Source of the DNA: JBKJUK01 sp046590705
Lineage (GTDB): Bacteria; Acidobacteriota; Thermoanaerobaculia; Gp7-AA8
NCBI GenBank assembly: GCA_046590705.1
Contig: JBKJUK010000165.1
Span: 1 to 24,297, forward strand
Direction of reading: 5' to 3'
Length of the DNA: 24,297 bases
The notes beneath the pieces are model-generated. The model was not told where the DNA came from, did not search any database, and saw nothing but the letters and a program-made list of their open reading frames with translations. The position numbers and the translations under genes are program-made. The stretch's first letter is position 1. Each line of letters begins with the position of its first letter. This document shows positions 14,481 through 22,936 of the stretch, one piece after another.

Positions 14481-14523
14481 TTTCTCACTTCATCGTTCGT
14501 ATTTCTGTGTTCTGCGTTCATCG
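14481..14523. repeat. Purine/pyrimidine-biased dispersed element (copy 2)
   Basis: Its minus strand starts GATGAACGCAGAACAC and resembles 4481-4530 on the plus strand. It abuts the 3' end of the protease-barrel gene (stop codon at 14528-14530). The similarity is partial. Confidence 0.35.
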
Positions 14524-14527
14524 GCAA

Positions 14528-17500
14528 TCAAAAGCTGGTCCCTCCGGTCAGGTAAATCTGGGTCGAGCCCTCATCTCCAGGGATGGGGCTTTTCAGAACA
14601 TACGCGGCGCCGAGCCGGTAGCGGATCGGGATGAAATAGCCGAAGAATAGATCGACGCTGATCTCTGCCCCTGTCGAGGCGATGGTGTTCTGCTTCTCGA
14701 ATGCTTTCGAGGTGGGACGGTTCACCCTTCCGAGCGAGACTGCCTCGTCGTTCCAGGCGGTGCCTGTGTCGTAGAAGATGTCACCCAGAAGCCGGTAGAA
14801 ATAAACCGGATAGGCTGCGGGACCTTTATCGATCTGCAGCAGTGGGAAGCGGTACTCGATCGAGGCCAGGGCGGCGTTCTGACCGCGCAGGGTGCTGCGC
14901 GAGAATCCGCGCACCGGAAATTGAGAGGTGTCGAGGCGAAGCAGGCCGCCTGCGTCTTCCCCTCCCACTCGGAACTCGCGTTGCAGGATGAAGTCTCCTT
15001 CCGACGTTCCTCCGGCCGCACGCACGCCCAATACGTGGCGACCCAGAGGGGAGCGGCGGATGGGGATGCGCAGAAACGTGCGAAGGTCGCCACGAAGCTG
15101 CTTGCGATCCAACTCACTTCCGAAAGAGGTATTCAGGTCTTCGTAGTCGATGGTCGCCAGTACGCCGTTTTCGGGAGAGACCGAGTAGCCGTACTCACGG
15201 GTATTGTTGAAGGCCAGACCTGCTCTGATGCCCTGCAGCGAACCCTGGAAAAGACCGGAGTCCCTCAGGGTCGCTTCGTTCACATCGAAGGGAAGATGTT
15301 CGCTGTAGCTGTCCCGCACGAATCCGAGCGTTCCGTAGGTCTGCCAGTTGAAACGGCGGTAGGGAAAAGTGGCCTGCGCCAATGTGCGTTGAATGGTCTC
15401 GTTGTAACGATAGAGCCCGAGCGGTCCGCGAACAGCGACACCTTCTACCAGGTCGTCATACTGAATGATGCCGGCCGTGAGCGTTGGATGGAGGCGGTCG
15501 TACGAATAGATCAGACCGTAGTCGTACTGGTTCTGCTCGGTCCCGAGTCTTGCAGCGAACTGCGCCTGATATTGATGAAATCCGAGGACGTCGCTGCCTG
15601 AGGTCTGCGCTCCGAGCACGGTCTCGGATTGTGAACTGGCCAGAATAGGCGACCACCACTGGGGCCGGAGCGAGTTCCAGACGCTGTACGATCCTTCACG
15701 CTGCTGGACCGGGGCCTTGCTTGTGGCTGGCCTCTCCGCGACGCCCATCGGTCGCGCAAAGTCCGGCTCCACGTCAGGGATTTCGTTGCGTCGCGCAATG
15801 AGGCTCTTCGGTTTCGCGCGAGAGAAGATTCGATAGCTCTTCGATACGTCGACGCGGGCAAGGTCGAATCCAGTTCCGGAGTAGTCGGTGTAGTAGAACG
15901 TGCTCCCGTCATTCGAAGAGGGAAAGAAAGCCCCGCCGTATAGATTCGTGATCCGCTGAATGTTTCCACCCGCCGTCTGCACTGAATAGATGTTCGAGAC
16001 ACCCGTTACATCGCCGCTGAAGTAGATGGTCGCTCCATCTGCAGAAAAGCGAGGCGAGGCGTTCGTGGAGATGGCCAGTGTTTCTGTGAGATTGCGTACT
16101 CTGCGGCCGTCGCGATCGTACAGTACGACATCGATGCGCCCGTTGACCCACTCCGCCACAACGATGTTCTTGCCGTCGCGGCTGATGGCCGGCTCCGAGA
16201 ATTGCGTGTAGTCGGCAGGGGCGAAAAGTTCCTTCACCGCGCCGTTCGCAATATCCACTTCCACCAGCCGATTCTTTCCAGCGCGATTCTCGACTGCGAC
16301 GAGCGAGCGTCCGTCTGCAGTGAAGGCAGGGTCCTTCAGACGCGCGCCACTGGTGAGCTGGCGCGCCGAGCGGGATCCGACCTCCCAGATGTAAAGATCG
16401 GAGATCAGGGAGAAGGAGTTCTTGAACTCGAGTTGTGAGTAGGCGAGGCGCCTGCTGTCGGGACTCCAGGAGACCGGCGAGATTGAATTGACCCTGCGTG
16501 TTTCCACGTCTCGATTTCTGGCCACGTCATGCACCCGGATGGTGGCCTGCTCGTACGGACCGCGGTGGCCATACGCCACCAGCTTTCCATCCGGCGAGAT
16601 GGTGGTGTACTTCGTCTCATGGCCGAATGAGGTGATGCGCTTGCGTGCTGTCAGTCCCTCTTCCGAGATGGCGCGGTGATCCTCGAGATAGTTTCGCTGC
16701 GCCTCTGCCGACCAGGCCTTGTACATCTCGCCGAAGGTCGAGCCGAACACGTCATAGGAAACTGCGTCTACGCGGAAGGGAACTGGTGTCGCCGCGTACT
16801 CGTGGAAGAACGCAGCGAGCTTGTCGAAACCTTCAGTCTGCGCCACGTACTCCAGAAACTTGGAACCATAGAAGTAACGAGCGGAACCGCCCGGCCATGC
16901 AGGCGTAATCCCACTGGCCTGTGGTTCCTTGAACCAGGTCTTTTCGACCGCCGAGGTGCGTAGCACCATGTCGACGAAGGTTCCCTTCAGCCGTCCTGCA
17001 GACGTCAGTTCTGACTCGACCAGTGTGGCGATTCCCTCTGTCAGCCAGGGCGGCGAGTATGCGTTGGGAAAGGTGCCCGGATTGCGCCCGAGGATTCGTC
17101 GGAGCAGTCCCCCGAAGCCGTAAGCCTGATCGAGATGGAGGATGTGCGCGTACTCGTGAATGATGACCAGGCTCAGCCAGTTGTCGTAAAACTCGAGTGG
17201 AGACGAAGGATCAGCGCCTGGCGCAGACACGAAGATCTCGATTCGGTTTACCGGAAAGAAAGTAGCCGAGCCGTTCGACGCGTCGACGTTGTCGGCCAGA
17301 ATCAGGTGAGTCCGTGAAGTCGGTTCCCACTCCATCAGAGGCACCAGCTTCTGATGAGCCTCCTCGGCGATCTGCGCGGCTCTCTGCGCCAGCTCATTCT
17401 CACCCTGATGGTAGTGAACGTAGAAATGCTCCGTGGTGATGGTGCGCCAGCGGTACGAGGGCGGATATTGAGATGCTGCTGAAGCAGCGACCGCGCTTCC

Positions 17501-17542
17501 GAAGATGAGAGCGAGGAACAGCAGGTTTTTGATCGAGCGCAT
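14528..17542 (-). CDS. Secreted HEYAH metalloprotease / beta-propeller / outer-membrane barrel fusion
   Basis: The 1004-aa protein has a signal peptide (residues 1-23, ending AVAASAAS). A gluzincin-like protease domain (about 30-280) carries H129-E-Y-A-H133 and the downstream WLTEGIATLVE segment (likely third zinc ligand E169), as in the peptidase MA family. Six PD40/WD40-like blades follow at about 290-590 (SPDGKLVAYGHRG, WSPDSRRLAYS, FTADGRSLVAVE, ISRDGKNIVVAE, FSADGATIYFSG, SNDGSTFYYTD). The C-terminal roughly 350 residues alternate aromatic/polar strands and end in LTGGTSF with a terminal Phe, as in BamA/surface-antigen-type barrels. ATG 17542 is chosen because AGGAG lies 7 nt upstream and the signal peptide starts there; an in-frame GTG at 17587 is weaker. 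The likely role is surface or periplasmic protein handling; the substrate is unknown. Confidence 0.85.
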   Translation of the reverse strand: MRSIKNLLFLALIFGSAVAASAASQYPPSYRWRTITTEHFYVHYHQGENELAQRAAQIAEEAHQKLVPLMEWEPTSRTHLILADNVDASNGSATFFPVNRIEIFVSAPGADPSSPLEFYDNWLSLVIIHEYAHILHLDQAYGFGGLLRRILGRNPGTFPNAYSPPWLTEGIATLVESELTSAGRLKGTFVDMVLRTSAVEKTWFKEPQASGITPAWPGGSARYFYGSKFLEYVAQTEGFDKLAAFFHEYAATPVPFRVDAVSYDVFGSTFGEMYKAWSAEAQRNYLEDHRAISEEGLTARKRITSFGHETKYTTISPDGKLVAYGHRGPYEQATIRVHDVARNRDVETRRVNSISPVSWSPDSRRLAYSQLEFKNSFSLISDLYIWEVGSRSARQLTSGARLKDPAFTADGRSLVAVENRAGKNRLVEVDIANGAVKELFAPADYTQFSEPAISRDGKNIVVAEWVNGRIDVVLYDRDGRRVRNLTETLAISTNASPRFSADGATIYFSGDVTGVSNIYSVQTAGGNIQRITNLYGGAFFPSSNDGSTFYYTDYSGTGFDLARVDVSKSYRIFSRAKPKSLIARRNEIPDVEPDFARPMGVAERPATSKAPVQQREGSYSVWNSLRPQWWSPILASSQSETVLGAQTSGSDVLGFHQYQAQFAARLGTEQNQYDYGLIYSYDRLHPTLTAGIIQYDDLVEGVAVRGPLGLYRYNETIQRTLAQATFPYRRFNWQTYGTLGFVRDSYSEHLPFDVNEATLRDSGLFQGSLQGIRAGLAFNNTREYGYSVSPENGVLATIDYEDLNTSFGSELDRKQLRGDLRTFLRIPIRRSPLGRHVLGVRAAGGTSEGDFILQREFRVGGEDAGGLLRLDTSQFPVRGFSRSTLRGQNAALASIEYRFPLLQIDKGPAAYPVYFYRLLGDIFYDTGTAWNDEAVSLGRVNRPTSKAFEKQNTIASTGAEISVDLFFGYFIPIRYRLGAAYVLKSPIPGDEGSTQIYLTGGTSF

Positions 17543-17549
17543 CTGGGGA

Positions 17550-17554
17550 CTCCT
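17550..17554 (-). promoter_or_regulatory. Shine-Dalgarno AGGAG deciding the protease-barrel start
   Basis: AGGAG on the minus strand lies 7 nt before ATG 17542, the codon that begins the signal peptide. Confidence 0.7.
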
Positions 17555-17629
17555 GGTTTGTTTCTGGATGACGGTGGCGGTCTGCACTTGCCCGCTCCTC
17601 GGGGTTCGCTACGAACTGCACCGGAGAGC

Positions 17630-17652
17630 GGGCGCCCGCAGGGCGCCCCTAC
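17630..17652 (-). repeat. REP-like palindrome with GTAGG tag (GGGCGCCC stem)
   Basis: On the minus strand GTAGG leads into GGCGCCC-TGC-GGGCGCC. The tag and layout match the element at 14430-14453, with unrelated stem bases. A second small palindrome (GATCCC-TACGG-GGGATC, 17658-17674) follows. The spacer 17543-17820 holds these, a C-rich tract at 17771-17788 and no promoter I can support. Confidence 0.65.
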
Positions 17653-17820
17653 ATTCGATCCCTACGGGGGATCACGTTTCTGTCAAATCGAACCATTGAG
17701 CAAGTTCCATGCGAGCATCTGTAGAAAATTACGATCCAGAGATTCTGAGTGCGAGGTTGCCGTACTCCGACCCCCGACCCCGGCCCCCGGCCAGCTCCTA
17801 ACAATGTATGATCCGCGGCC

Positions 17821-19101
17821 ATGCTTTCACGTGACTACCTTCGCGAATCTCACGACCAGTACCGCCGCGCTCTCGAGAACAGAAACGCCTCTGTCGAGCT
17901 CGACCGCTACCTCGAGCTCGAGAGCGAACGCCGTACGCTGATTCACAAAGTCGAGATTCTGAAGAATCAACGCAATCTGGCCTCAGACGAGATCGCAACC
18001 CTGAAGAAAGCGAAGCAGGACGCCAGCGGCCGCATCGAAGCGATGAAACGCGTCGGTGAAGAGATCCGGGAACTCGATGGCCGGGTGAACGCGCTCGATG
18101 CCCAGCTTCTCGATCTGGAACTACAGTTTCCTAACGTTCCGCATGAGTCGGTACCAATCGGCAGAGACGAGTCCGACAATCGCGTGGAACGCACCTGGGG
18201 TGAGAAACCGGAGCTGAGCTTCACGCCCAAACATCACTGGGAACTCGGCGAGTCGCTGAGGATTCTGGATTTTGAACGTGGCGCGAAGATCACCGGAGCC
18301 CGATTCACCGTTCTCTTCGGATGGGGCGCCAGGCTGGAACGAGCGCTGATTTCCTTCATGCTGGATATGCACACGCAGCAGCATGGATACGAGGAAGTGC
18401 TGCCTCCGTTCATCGTGAATGCCGAATCTCTGCGCGGAACCGGTCAGCTGCCCAAGTTCGAGAGCGACCTTTTCAAACTGCAGGGGGAGCGGGAACTTTA
18501 CCTGATCCCGACCGCTGAAGTTCCTGTGACGAACCTCCATCGTGACGAGACGCTCGATGTGGCCGATCTGACCATCTCCTACTGCGCCTATACGCCCTGC
18601 TTTCGCAGCGAGGCCGGCTCATATGGCAAGGACACGCGCGGGCTGATTCGACAGCACCAGTTCGACAAAGTTGAACTGGTGAAATTCACCACTCCCGAAA
18701 ATTCATGGGCGGAACTCGAGAAGCTCACCGGACACGCCGAGAACATTCTCAAGGCTCTCGGGCTGCATTATCGAGTCTCGACCTTATCGACCGGGGACAT
18801 CGGATTTTCTTCCGCGAAGACCTACGACCTCGAGGTCTGGCTGCCAGGGCAGGACGCCTTCCGCGAGATTTCGTCCTGTAGCAATTTCGGAGATTTTCAG
18901 GCTCGTCGCGCCGGTATTCGTTACCGCGATGAGAATCGGAAGAGCGCCTTCGTCCACACCCTGAATGGTTCGGGACTGGCCATCGGACGGACGCTGGTGG
19001 CCATACTGGAGAACTATCAGCAGCAAGACGGCTCGGTCGTGATTCCGGTAGCGCTGCGACCATACGTTGGCGGTGCCGAGAAGATTCCGGCGCGTTCCTG
19101 A
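17821..19101 (+). CDS. serS: Seryl-tRNA synthetase
   Basis: The 426-aa enzyme charges tRNA-Ser with serine in the cytoplasm. The N-terminal antiparallel coiled-coil arm that grips the tRNA is seen at about residues 30-100 (charged heptads, LESERRTLIHKVEILKNQRN). The class II catalytic core follows: motif 1 region about 156-185, the serine-binding TAE loop at 231-233, motif 2 FRSEAGSYGKDTRGLIRQHQF starting at 261, EISSCSNFGDFQARR at 349-363, and motif 3 GSGLAIGRTLVAILEN at 383-398. Length and all signatures are complete. The ATG start agrees with the usual MLxxxxLR N-terminus. It is followed after 41 nt by a hydrolase gene in the same direction. Confidence 0.98.
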   Translation: MLSRDYLRESHDQYRRALENRNASVELDRYLELESERRTLIHKVEILKNQRNLASDEIATLKKAKQDASGRIEAMKRVGEEIRELDGRVNALDAQLLDLELQFPNVPHESVPIGRDESDNRVERTWGEKPELSFTPKHHWELGESLRILDFERGAKITGARFTVLFGWGARLERALISFMLDMHTQQHGYEEVLPPFIVNAESLRGTGQLPKFESDLFKLQGERELYLIPTAEVPVTNLHRDETLDVADLTISYCAYTPCFRSEAGSYGKDTRGLIRQHQFDKVELVKFTTPENSWAELEKLTGHAENILKALGLHYRVSTLSTGDIGFSSAKTYDLEVWLPGQDAFREISSCSNFGDFQARRAGIRYRDENRKSAFVHTLNGSGLAIGRTLVAILENYQQQDGSVVIPVALRPYVGGAEKIPARS

Positions 19102-19142
19102 ATCCGGAATTTGCATGGGTCTCGAACCCTTTCACCGGAAAT

Positions 19143-19898
19143 ATGAAGAAACCACTCATCGGAATCGGATCGGACGTCGGCGCCCCTACTCCCGGTGCAC
19201 GTGAGCGAGCCTTCGGGTTCCTCTCCTACGTCGACTCGATCACCAGGGCTGGCGGCATGCCGGTCATCATTCCGCCACAGCCCGAGAATGCCGCGGCGTT
19301 GATTGCTGCGCTCGACGGGCTGGTGCTGGCGGGTGGAGCCGACTGTGATCCTGCAGCGTACGGTGAAGAGCGTCATTGCTCGGTCACGCCGATGGATGCC
19401 CGCCGCCAGCAGAACGATCTCGCGCTTGCCGCTGCTGCCCGTCAGCACGGACTTCCTACGCTCGGCGTCTGTCTCGGTCTGCAGGTCATGGTCGTCGCTG
19501 CCGGCGGGAAGTTGATTCAGGACATTGATTCCGAGATTCAGAACCCGCTTCAGCATGTCAGTGAGGCTACCGATCGCCATCGTCATGATGTCATCGTGCG
19601 CGAAGGGACCAGGCTCGCAGCGATCATCGGCGCGGGTGAGTTCGACGTGAACTCGTCGCATCATCAGTCAGTGAAGGTCGCTGGTGAGGGGATGAGAATT
19701 ACCGCCGAGGCGGCTGACGGAGTGGTGGAAGCGGCGGAAGATCCGCAGCATCGTTTTTATGTTGGAGTGCAGTGGCATCCTGAAGATATGGTGGGCGAGC
19801 GGTCGGCAGAGAAGCTGTTCGTGGCGCTTGTCGAAGCGGCGCAGACCTTCGCGGAAACGCGCGAACTTGCAGCGCCGAAAGCCAGGGCCCAAAGTTGA
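19143..19898 (+). CDS. Class I glutamine amidotransferase-like hydrolase (gamma-glutamyl-GABA hydrolase family)
   Basis: The 251-aa protein has the PuuD-type layout: KPLIGIGSDV at the N-terminus, DGLVLAGGADCDPAAYGE at 58-75, nucleophile elbow TLGVCLGLQVM (C110), NSSHHQSVK at 170-178, and the His/Glu pair of the triad in VQWHPED (H212, E214). Such enzymes hydrolyse gamma-glutamyl amide bonds, for example in putrescine catabolism. No puu pathway gene is adjacent, so the true substrate is open. The stop codon lies at the edge of the loop of a REP-like hairpin (arms 19889-19896 and 19900-19907), so the last codons belong to the repeat. Confidence 0.92.
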   Translation: MKKPLIGIGSDVGAPTPGARERAFGFLSYVDSITRAGGMPVIIPPQPENAAALIAALDGLVLAGGADCDPAAYGEERHCSVTPMDARRQQNDLALAAAARQHGLPTLGVCLGLQVMVVAAGGKLIQDIDSEIQNPLQHVSEATDRHRHDVIVREGTRLAAIIGAGEFDVNSSHHQSVKVAGEGMRITAEAADGVVEAAEDPQHRFYVGVQWHPEDMVGERSAEKLFVALVEAAQTFAETRELAAPKARAQS

Positions 19899-19956
19899 AA
19901 ACTTTGGCCACTCAGTCCAAGGCAGAGACGCAAGTGGCCGAAGTTTTCAACTTCGG
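19889..19956. repeat. Head-to-head pair of REP-like palindromes (BIME-like)
   Basis: The left element, read on the minus strand, is GTGG-CCAAAGTT-TTC-AACTTTGG (hairpin 19889-19907, tag at 19908-19911). The right element, on the plus strand, is GTGG-CCGAAGTT-TTC-AACTTCGG (tag 19934-19937, hairpin 19938-19956). They differ only by an A-T to G-C change in both arms, so the hairpin is preserved. The two tags face each other across 22 nt. A further GC-rich hairpin (GCGCGCCG 19996-20003 with CGGCGCGC 20016-20023) follows in the same spacer. Confidence 0.85.
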
Positions 19957-20096
19957 GCATTTCTCACGTGTAGTGATGACACTCAACGACGAACTGCGCG
20001 CCGTCACATTGCCTGCGGCGCGCGCCCGATTCGCTGTGCCCGTCATGAAACGAGCTCAGGGAATACCCTTTCCGGGCCTCCCGTTTCCGCAGTCGC

Positions 20097-20101
20097 GGAG
20101 G
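20097..20101 (+). promoter_or_regulatory. Shine-Dalgarno GGAGG of the thioredoxin/TPR gene
   Basis: GGAGG lies 5 nt before ATG 20107 and settles this start against the long open frame that continues upstream. Confidence 0.7.
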
Positions 20102-20106
20102 CAGAC

Positions 20107-20952
20107 ATGAAGAAAACGTTTCTCACACTGGCGATTGCGCTCACGGTTCTGAGCGTGGATGCGCGCAGCGCTGTCTGGGAGAAAACCATCGCCGCCGCAC
20201 AAAAGAAAGCGCAGGCGGAGAAGAAGTTGATCTTCGTGGATCTTTTCGCCGAATGGTGTGGCTGGTGTCACAAGGCTGAACGGGAGATTTTCCCTTCCGA
20301 CAAATTTCGTACGGCAACCAAAGACATGGTGCTGCTCAAGCTCGACACCGAAGATGGCAAAGAGGGGACGATGTTCTCCCAGAAGATGGGAGTGAACTCG
20401 CTGCCGACCTTCCTCGTGCTCACTGAGGATTTGATGCTTGCAGGAACGATCAAGGGTTACGCCCCGACCGATCCATTCGTGGTACGACTGAAGGCCGTCG
20501 AGAAGGATTACCGCGCGTTCCAGGATCGACTCGACAATGAGAAGGCCATAGCACTCGACTACCGAAAACGTATCGACCTTTCACTGGAACTGCTGCAGCG
20601 TCGCGGATTCACAGCTGCTGAGACTCGACTGAATTCGATTGCAGCCGATCGCAAAGCCTCGAAGTTCCGCGATGAGGCGATCTATCATGTGGCCATGAGT
20701 CAGTTCACGCAGGAGAAGTTTCCGGCATCGCTCATCACGCTTGCGAAGCTCGACAAGACTGCTCTGAAAGGTGAGTACGCCGAGAAGAGCGCGCTTCTCC
20801 GCGCGCAGATCTATCTTCGTCAGCGCAACTACAAGTCCGCGATCGCGGAGTATCGTCAGTTCAAAACCCGCTTCCCTTCTTCGCCGGCGGTGCCTGAGAT
20901 CGACGGCATCATGCCCCAGCTCGAAGATGCGGTGCGCCCGAAGGCTCAGTAG
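20107..20952 (+). CDS. Exported thioredoxin-fold protein with C-terminal TPR helices
   Basis: The 281-aa protein has a signal peptide (KKTFLTLAIALTVLSVDARSA, about residues 2-22), then a Thioredoxin_7-like domain with the redox motif W50-CGWC-H (C51, C54) and the cis-proline segment VNSLPTFLVL (P100). Residues about 140-265 are helical and TPR-like (LDYRKRIDLSLELLQRRGFTAAETRLNSI; ALLRAQIYLRQRNYKSAIAEYRQFKTRFP). It should act in the periplasm as a thiol reductant or disulfide handler, with the TPR part binding partners. The stop codon is 2 nt before the dsbD start, so DsbD is the obvious electron donor. The frame is open upstream of 20107, but the GGAGG and signal peptide fix the start. Confidence 0.88.
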   Translation: MKKTFLTLAIALTVLSVDARSAVWEKTIAAAQKKAQAEKKLIFVDLFAEWCGWCHKAEREIFPSDKFRTATKDMVLLKLDTEDGKEGTMFSQKMGVNSLPTFLVLTEDLMLAGTIKGYAPTDPFVVRLKAVEKDYRAFQDRLDNEKAIALDYRKRIDLSLELLQRRGFTAAETRLNSIAADRKASKFRDEAIYHVAMSQFTQEKFPASLITLAKLDKTALKGEYAEKSALLRAQIYLRQRNYKSAIAEYRQFKTRFPSSPAVPEIDGIMPQLEDAVRPKAQ

Positions 20953-20954
20953 TC

Positions 20955-22733
20955 TTGCCGCAGAAGGCTTTGTACCTCGCCTCGATTTTGCTGCTCGCGA
21001 CGCTTCGCTCGCAGGCGCAGGACTTCGTCGCCCCCGGCTTCGGCGATGGCGCACCGCATAAAGTCAGACTCGAGGTTTCCCTTTCCGCGCCCGCTCCCGT
21101 GACGGGTCCGCTTTCGGGGCAGGTCATGGCCACCATTGACGAAGGCTGGCATATCAACTCAGCGCGGCCTCTCGACGACTTCGCCATTCCAACCGTGGTC
21201 ACCATTACCTCGCCAGTCCTGAAGTCGGTTGCCGTGCAGTATCCGCAACACATCGAGCGGAACTTCGACTTCGCCAGCGGGAAACTCGCCGTCTACGAGA
21301 AGTCGATTCGTATTCCCTTTACGGCCAGCCGGATCGCCGGGGACGACACTGTCAATGTCAGTCTCCGGTACCAGGCCTGCGATGACTCGGTCTGTCTTCC
21401 TCCTCGTACGCTTCAGCAGACGGTCAGGCTGAGTGCCATGACGATTTCAGGTTCTGCTGCTCCGACCCAGGCCGGCGGGTTCACGCCGCTTTCTCAGGCG
21501 CCCGCGGCGGCTGTATCGTCCGGCAGCACGCTGTTTTCGTCGGACATCGGAGCCACCTTCGCCTCCCGAGGACTCCCGCTCACGCTGCTGGTCATTTTCG
21601 TGCTTGGGCTGGCGCTGAATCTGACGCCCTGCGTGTATCCGCTGATTCCACTCACCGTGGCTTACTTTGCTTCGCAGACCGAAGGAAAGCGTTCGCGCCA
21701 GCTCCTGCTTTCCAGTTCCTACGTTCTTGGCCTGGCCATTACCTACTCTGCGCTGGGCGTGTTCTCTGCGCTCTCCGGTGCGCTTTTCGGCAGCTGGCTG
21801 CAGCAGCCGCTGGTGCTGCTCTTCTTCGCCTTGATGATGTTGGTACTGGCTTCGTCAATGTTCGGATTGTTCGAGATCCGTGTTCCTCACTTCATCAGCG
21901 ATCGCGCCGGTGCGCGCTCCGGCGTGCTCGGTGCGATCTCGATGGGACTGCTGGCCGGAATTGTTGCGGCTCCCTGCGTCGGTCCGTTCATCATCTCGTT
22001 GATCGCACTGGTGGGACAGACCGGCGACGCTCTGCTGGGCTTCACCATGTTCTTCGTGCTGGCGCTCGGACTCGGGTTGCCCTACATCATTCTGGGTGCT
22101 TTTTCGACCAGCATGGCCAGTCTTCCGCGGTCGGGTGGATGGATGGTGCAGGTCAAGCAGGCGCTCGGTTTCGTTCTGATCGCCATGGCTTTCTACTTCC
22201 TGCGTCCGGTGCTCGGCGATGTCATTTATCGCGGCGGGGTGGCTGTCAGCCTGCTGGCCGGTGGACTGTTCCTGCTACTGAAGCGCGATCCATCGGGACA
22301 TGCGCGCGCGCTTCGTTACACCTGCGCGGTTCTGCTCTTGATCGCAGGAGTGCTGTTCGCCATCCCGCAACGACACGGTCAGGGCATGGTCTTCACTCCC
22401 TACAGCGAAGCAGCGTTACGTGGCGCGGCGCTGACAGGGAAACCGGTCATCATTGATTTCTACGCCACCTGGTGTCTGCCCTGCAAGGAACTGGACGAGA
22501 AGACCTTCACTGATCCGGCGGTCATCGCAGAAACTGCGCGCTTTGTCAGGCTGAAGGCCGATCTCACCAATGCCCAGACTGCCCAGACCAAAGCGCTGAC
22601 GGAACGCTACCGCATTCTCGGCGTTCCCACCATCGTCTTCATCGACAGCAGCGGCCAGGAAATCGCAGCGCAAAGGCTGACCGGCTTCGAACCGCCCGAG
22701 AAGTTCCTGAGCCGCGCTCGCGCGGTGAGGTGA
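20955..22733 (+). CDS. dsbD: Thiol:disulfide interchange protein DsbD
   Basis: The 592-aa protein passes electrons from cytoplasmic thioredoxin across the inner membrane to periplasmic thiols. All three modules are present: a periplasmic N-terminal domain with C142-DDSV-C147; a membrane domain of about eight helices (205-470) with the redox cysteines in LNLTPCVYPLIPLT (C226) and VAAPCVGPF (C341); and a C-terminal thioredoxin domain with DFYATWCLPCKELDEKTF (C507, C510). The start is TTG, 2 nt after the previous stop codon, giving a signal peptide (KALYLASILLLATLRSQAQ); no in-frame ATG lies between it and the N-terminal domain. Translational coupling to the thioredoxin/TPR gene is likely. Confidence 0.95.
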   Translation: MPQKALYLASILLLATLRSQAQDFVAPGFGDGAPHKVRLEVSLSAPAPVTGPLSGQVMATIDEGWHINSARPLDDFAIPTVVTITSPVLKSVAVQYPQHIERNFDFASGKLAVYEKSIRIPFTASRIAGDDTVNVSLRYQACDDSVCLPPRTLQQTVRLSAMTISGSAAPTQAGGFTPLSQAPAAAVSSGSTLFSSDIGATFASRGLPLTLLVIFVLGLALNLTPCVYPLIPLTVAYFASQTEGKRSRQLLLSSSYVLGLAITYSALGVFSALSGALFGSWLQQPLVLLFFALMMLVLASSMFGLFEIRVPHFISDRAGARSGVLGAISMGLLAGIVAAPCVGPFIISLIALVGQTGDALLGFTMFFVLALGLGLPYIILGAFSTSMASLPRSGGWMVQVKQALGFVLIAMAFYFLRPVLGDVIYRGGVAVSLLAGGLFLLLKRDPSGHARALRYTCAVLLLIAGVLFAIPQRHGQGMVFTPYSEAALRGAALTGKPVIIDFYATWCLPCKELDEKTFTDPAVIAETARFVRLKADLTNAQTAQTKALTERYRILGVPTIVFIDSSGQEIAAQRLTGFEPPEKFLSRARAVR

Positions 22734-22740
22734 TTTAGAG

Positions 22741-22780
22741 GCAGTAGGCAGTAGATGAAGCAGTAGCGAGTATCCAGTAG
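22741..22780 (+). repeat. Degenerate GCAGTAG-type tandem repeat after dsbD
   Basis: Two units begin GCAGTAG (22741-22759, 19 nt, ending in GATGAA; and 22760-22780). They match the array at 24204-24297, with more substitutions. The repeat begins 7 nt after the dsbD stop codon. The rest of the spacer to 22936 holds only a weak hairpin, ATCAAC/GTTGAT (22894-22913), followed by TTTC, which could help end dsbD transcription. Confidence 0.7.
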
Positions 22781-22936
22781 TGTTGCGTGACGATCAGCTC
22801 GGTTTGTGGTGGCACGGACAACGCGCTGTTGAGGAGTAGCAGAGGGTGCTTTCGGTCCTCGTTCTTCTAGTCGGCCTCGCACGACGGCTCTCCATCAACC
22901 TTTCAGCGTTGATTTTCGGCCCCTGAAATCGACTCA

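Noticed and set aside
17771..17788. C-rich tract (three runs of four or five C) as a minus-strand G-quadruplex upstream of serS
   Set aside because: Only three long runs are present; a four-run, three-tetrad quadruplex cannot be formed.
19117..19129. Sequence resembling a tRNA T-arm (GGGTCTCGAACCC)
   Set aside because: No acceptor, D or anticodon arms can be folded around it in the 41-nt spacer.
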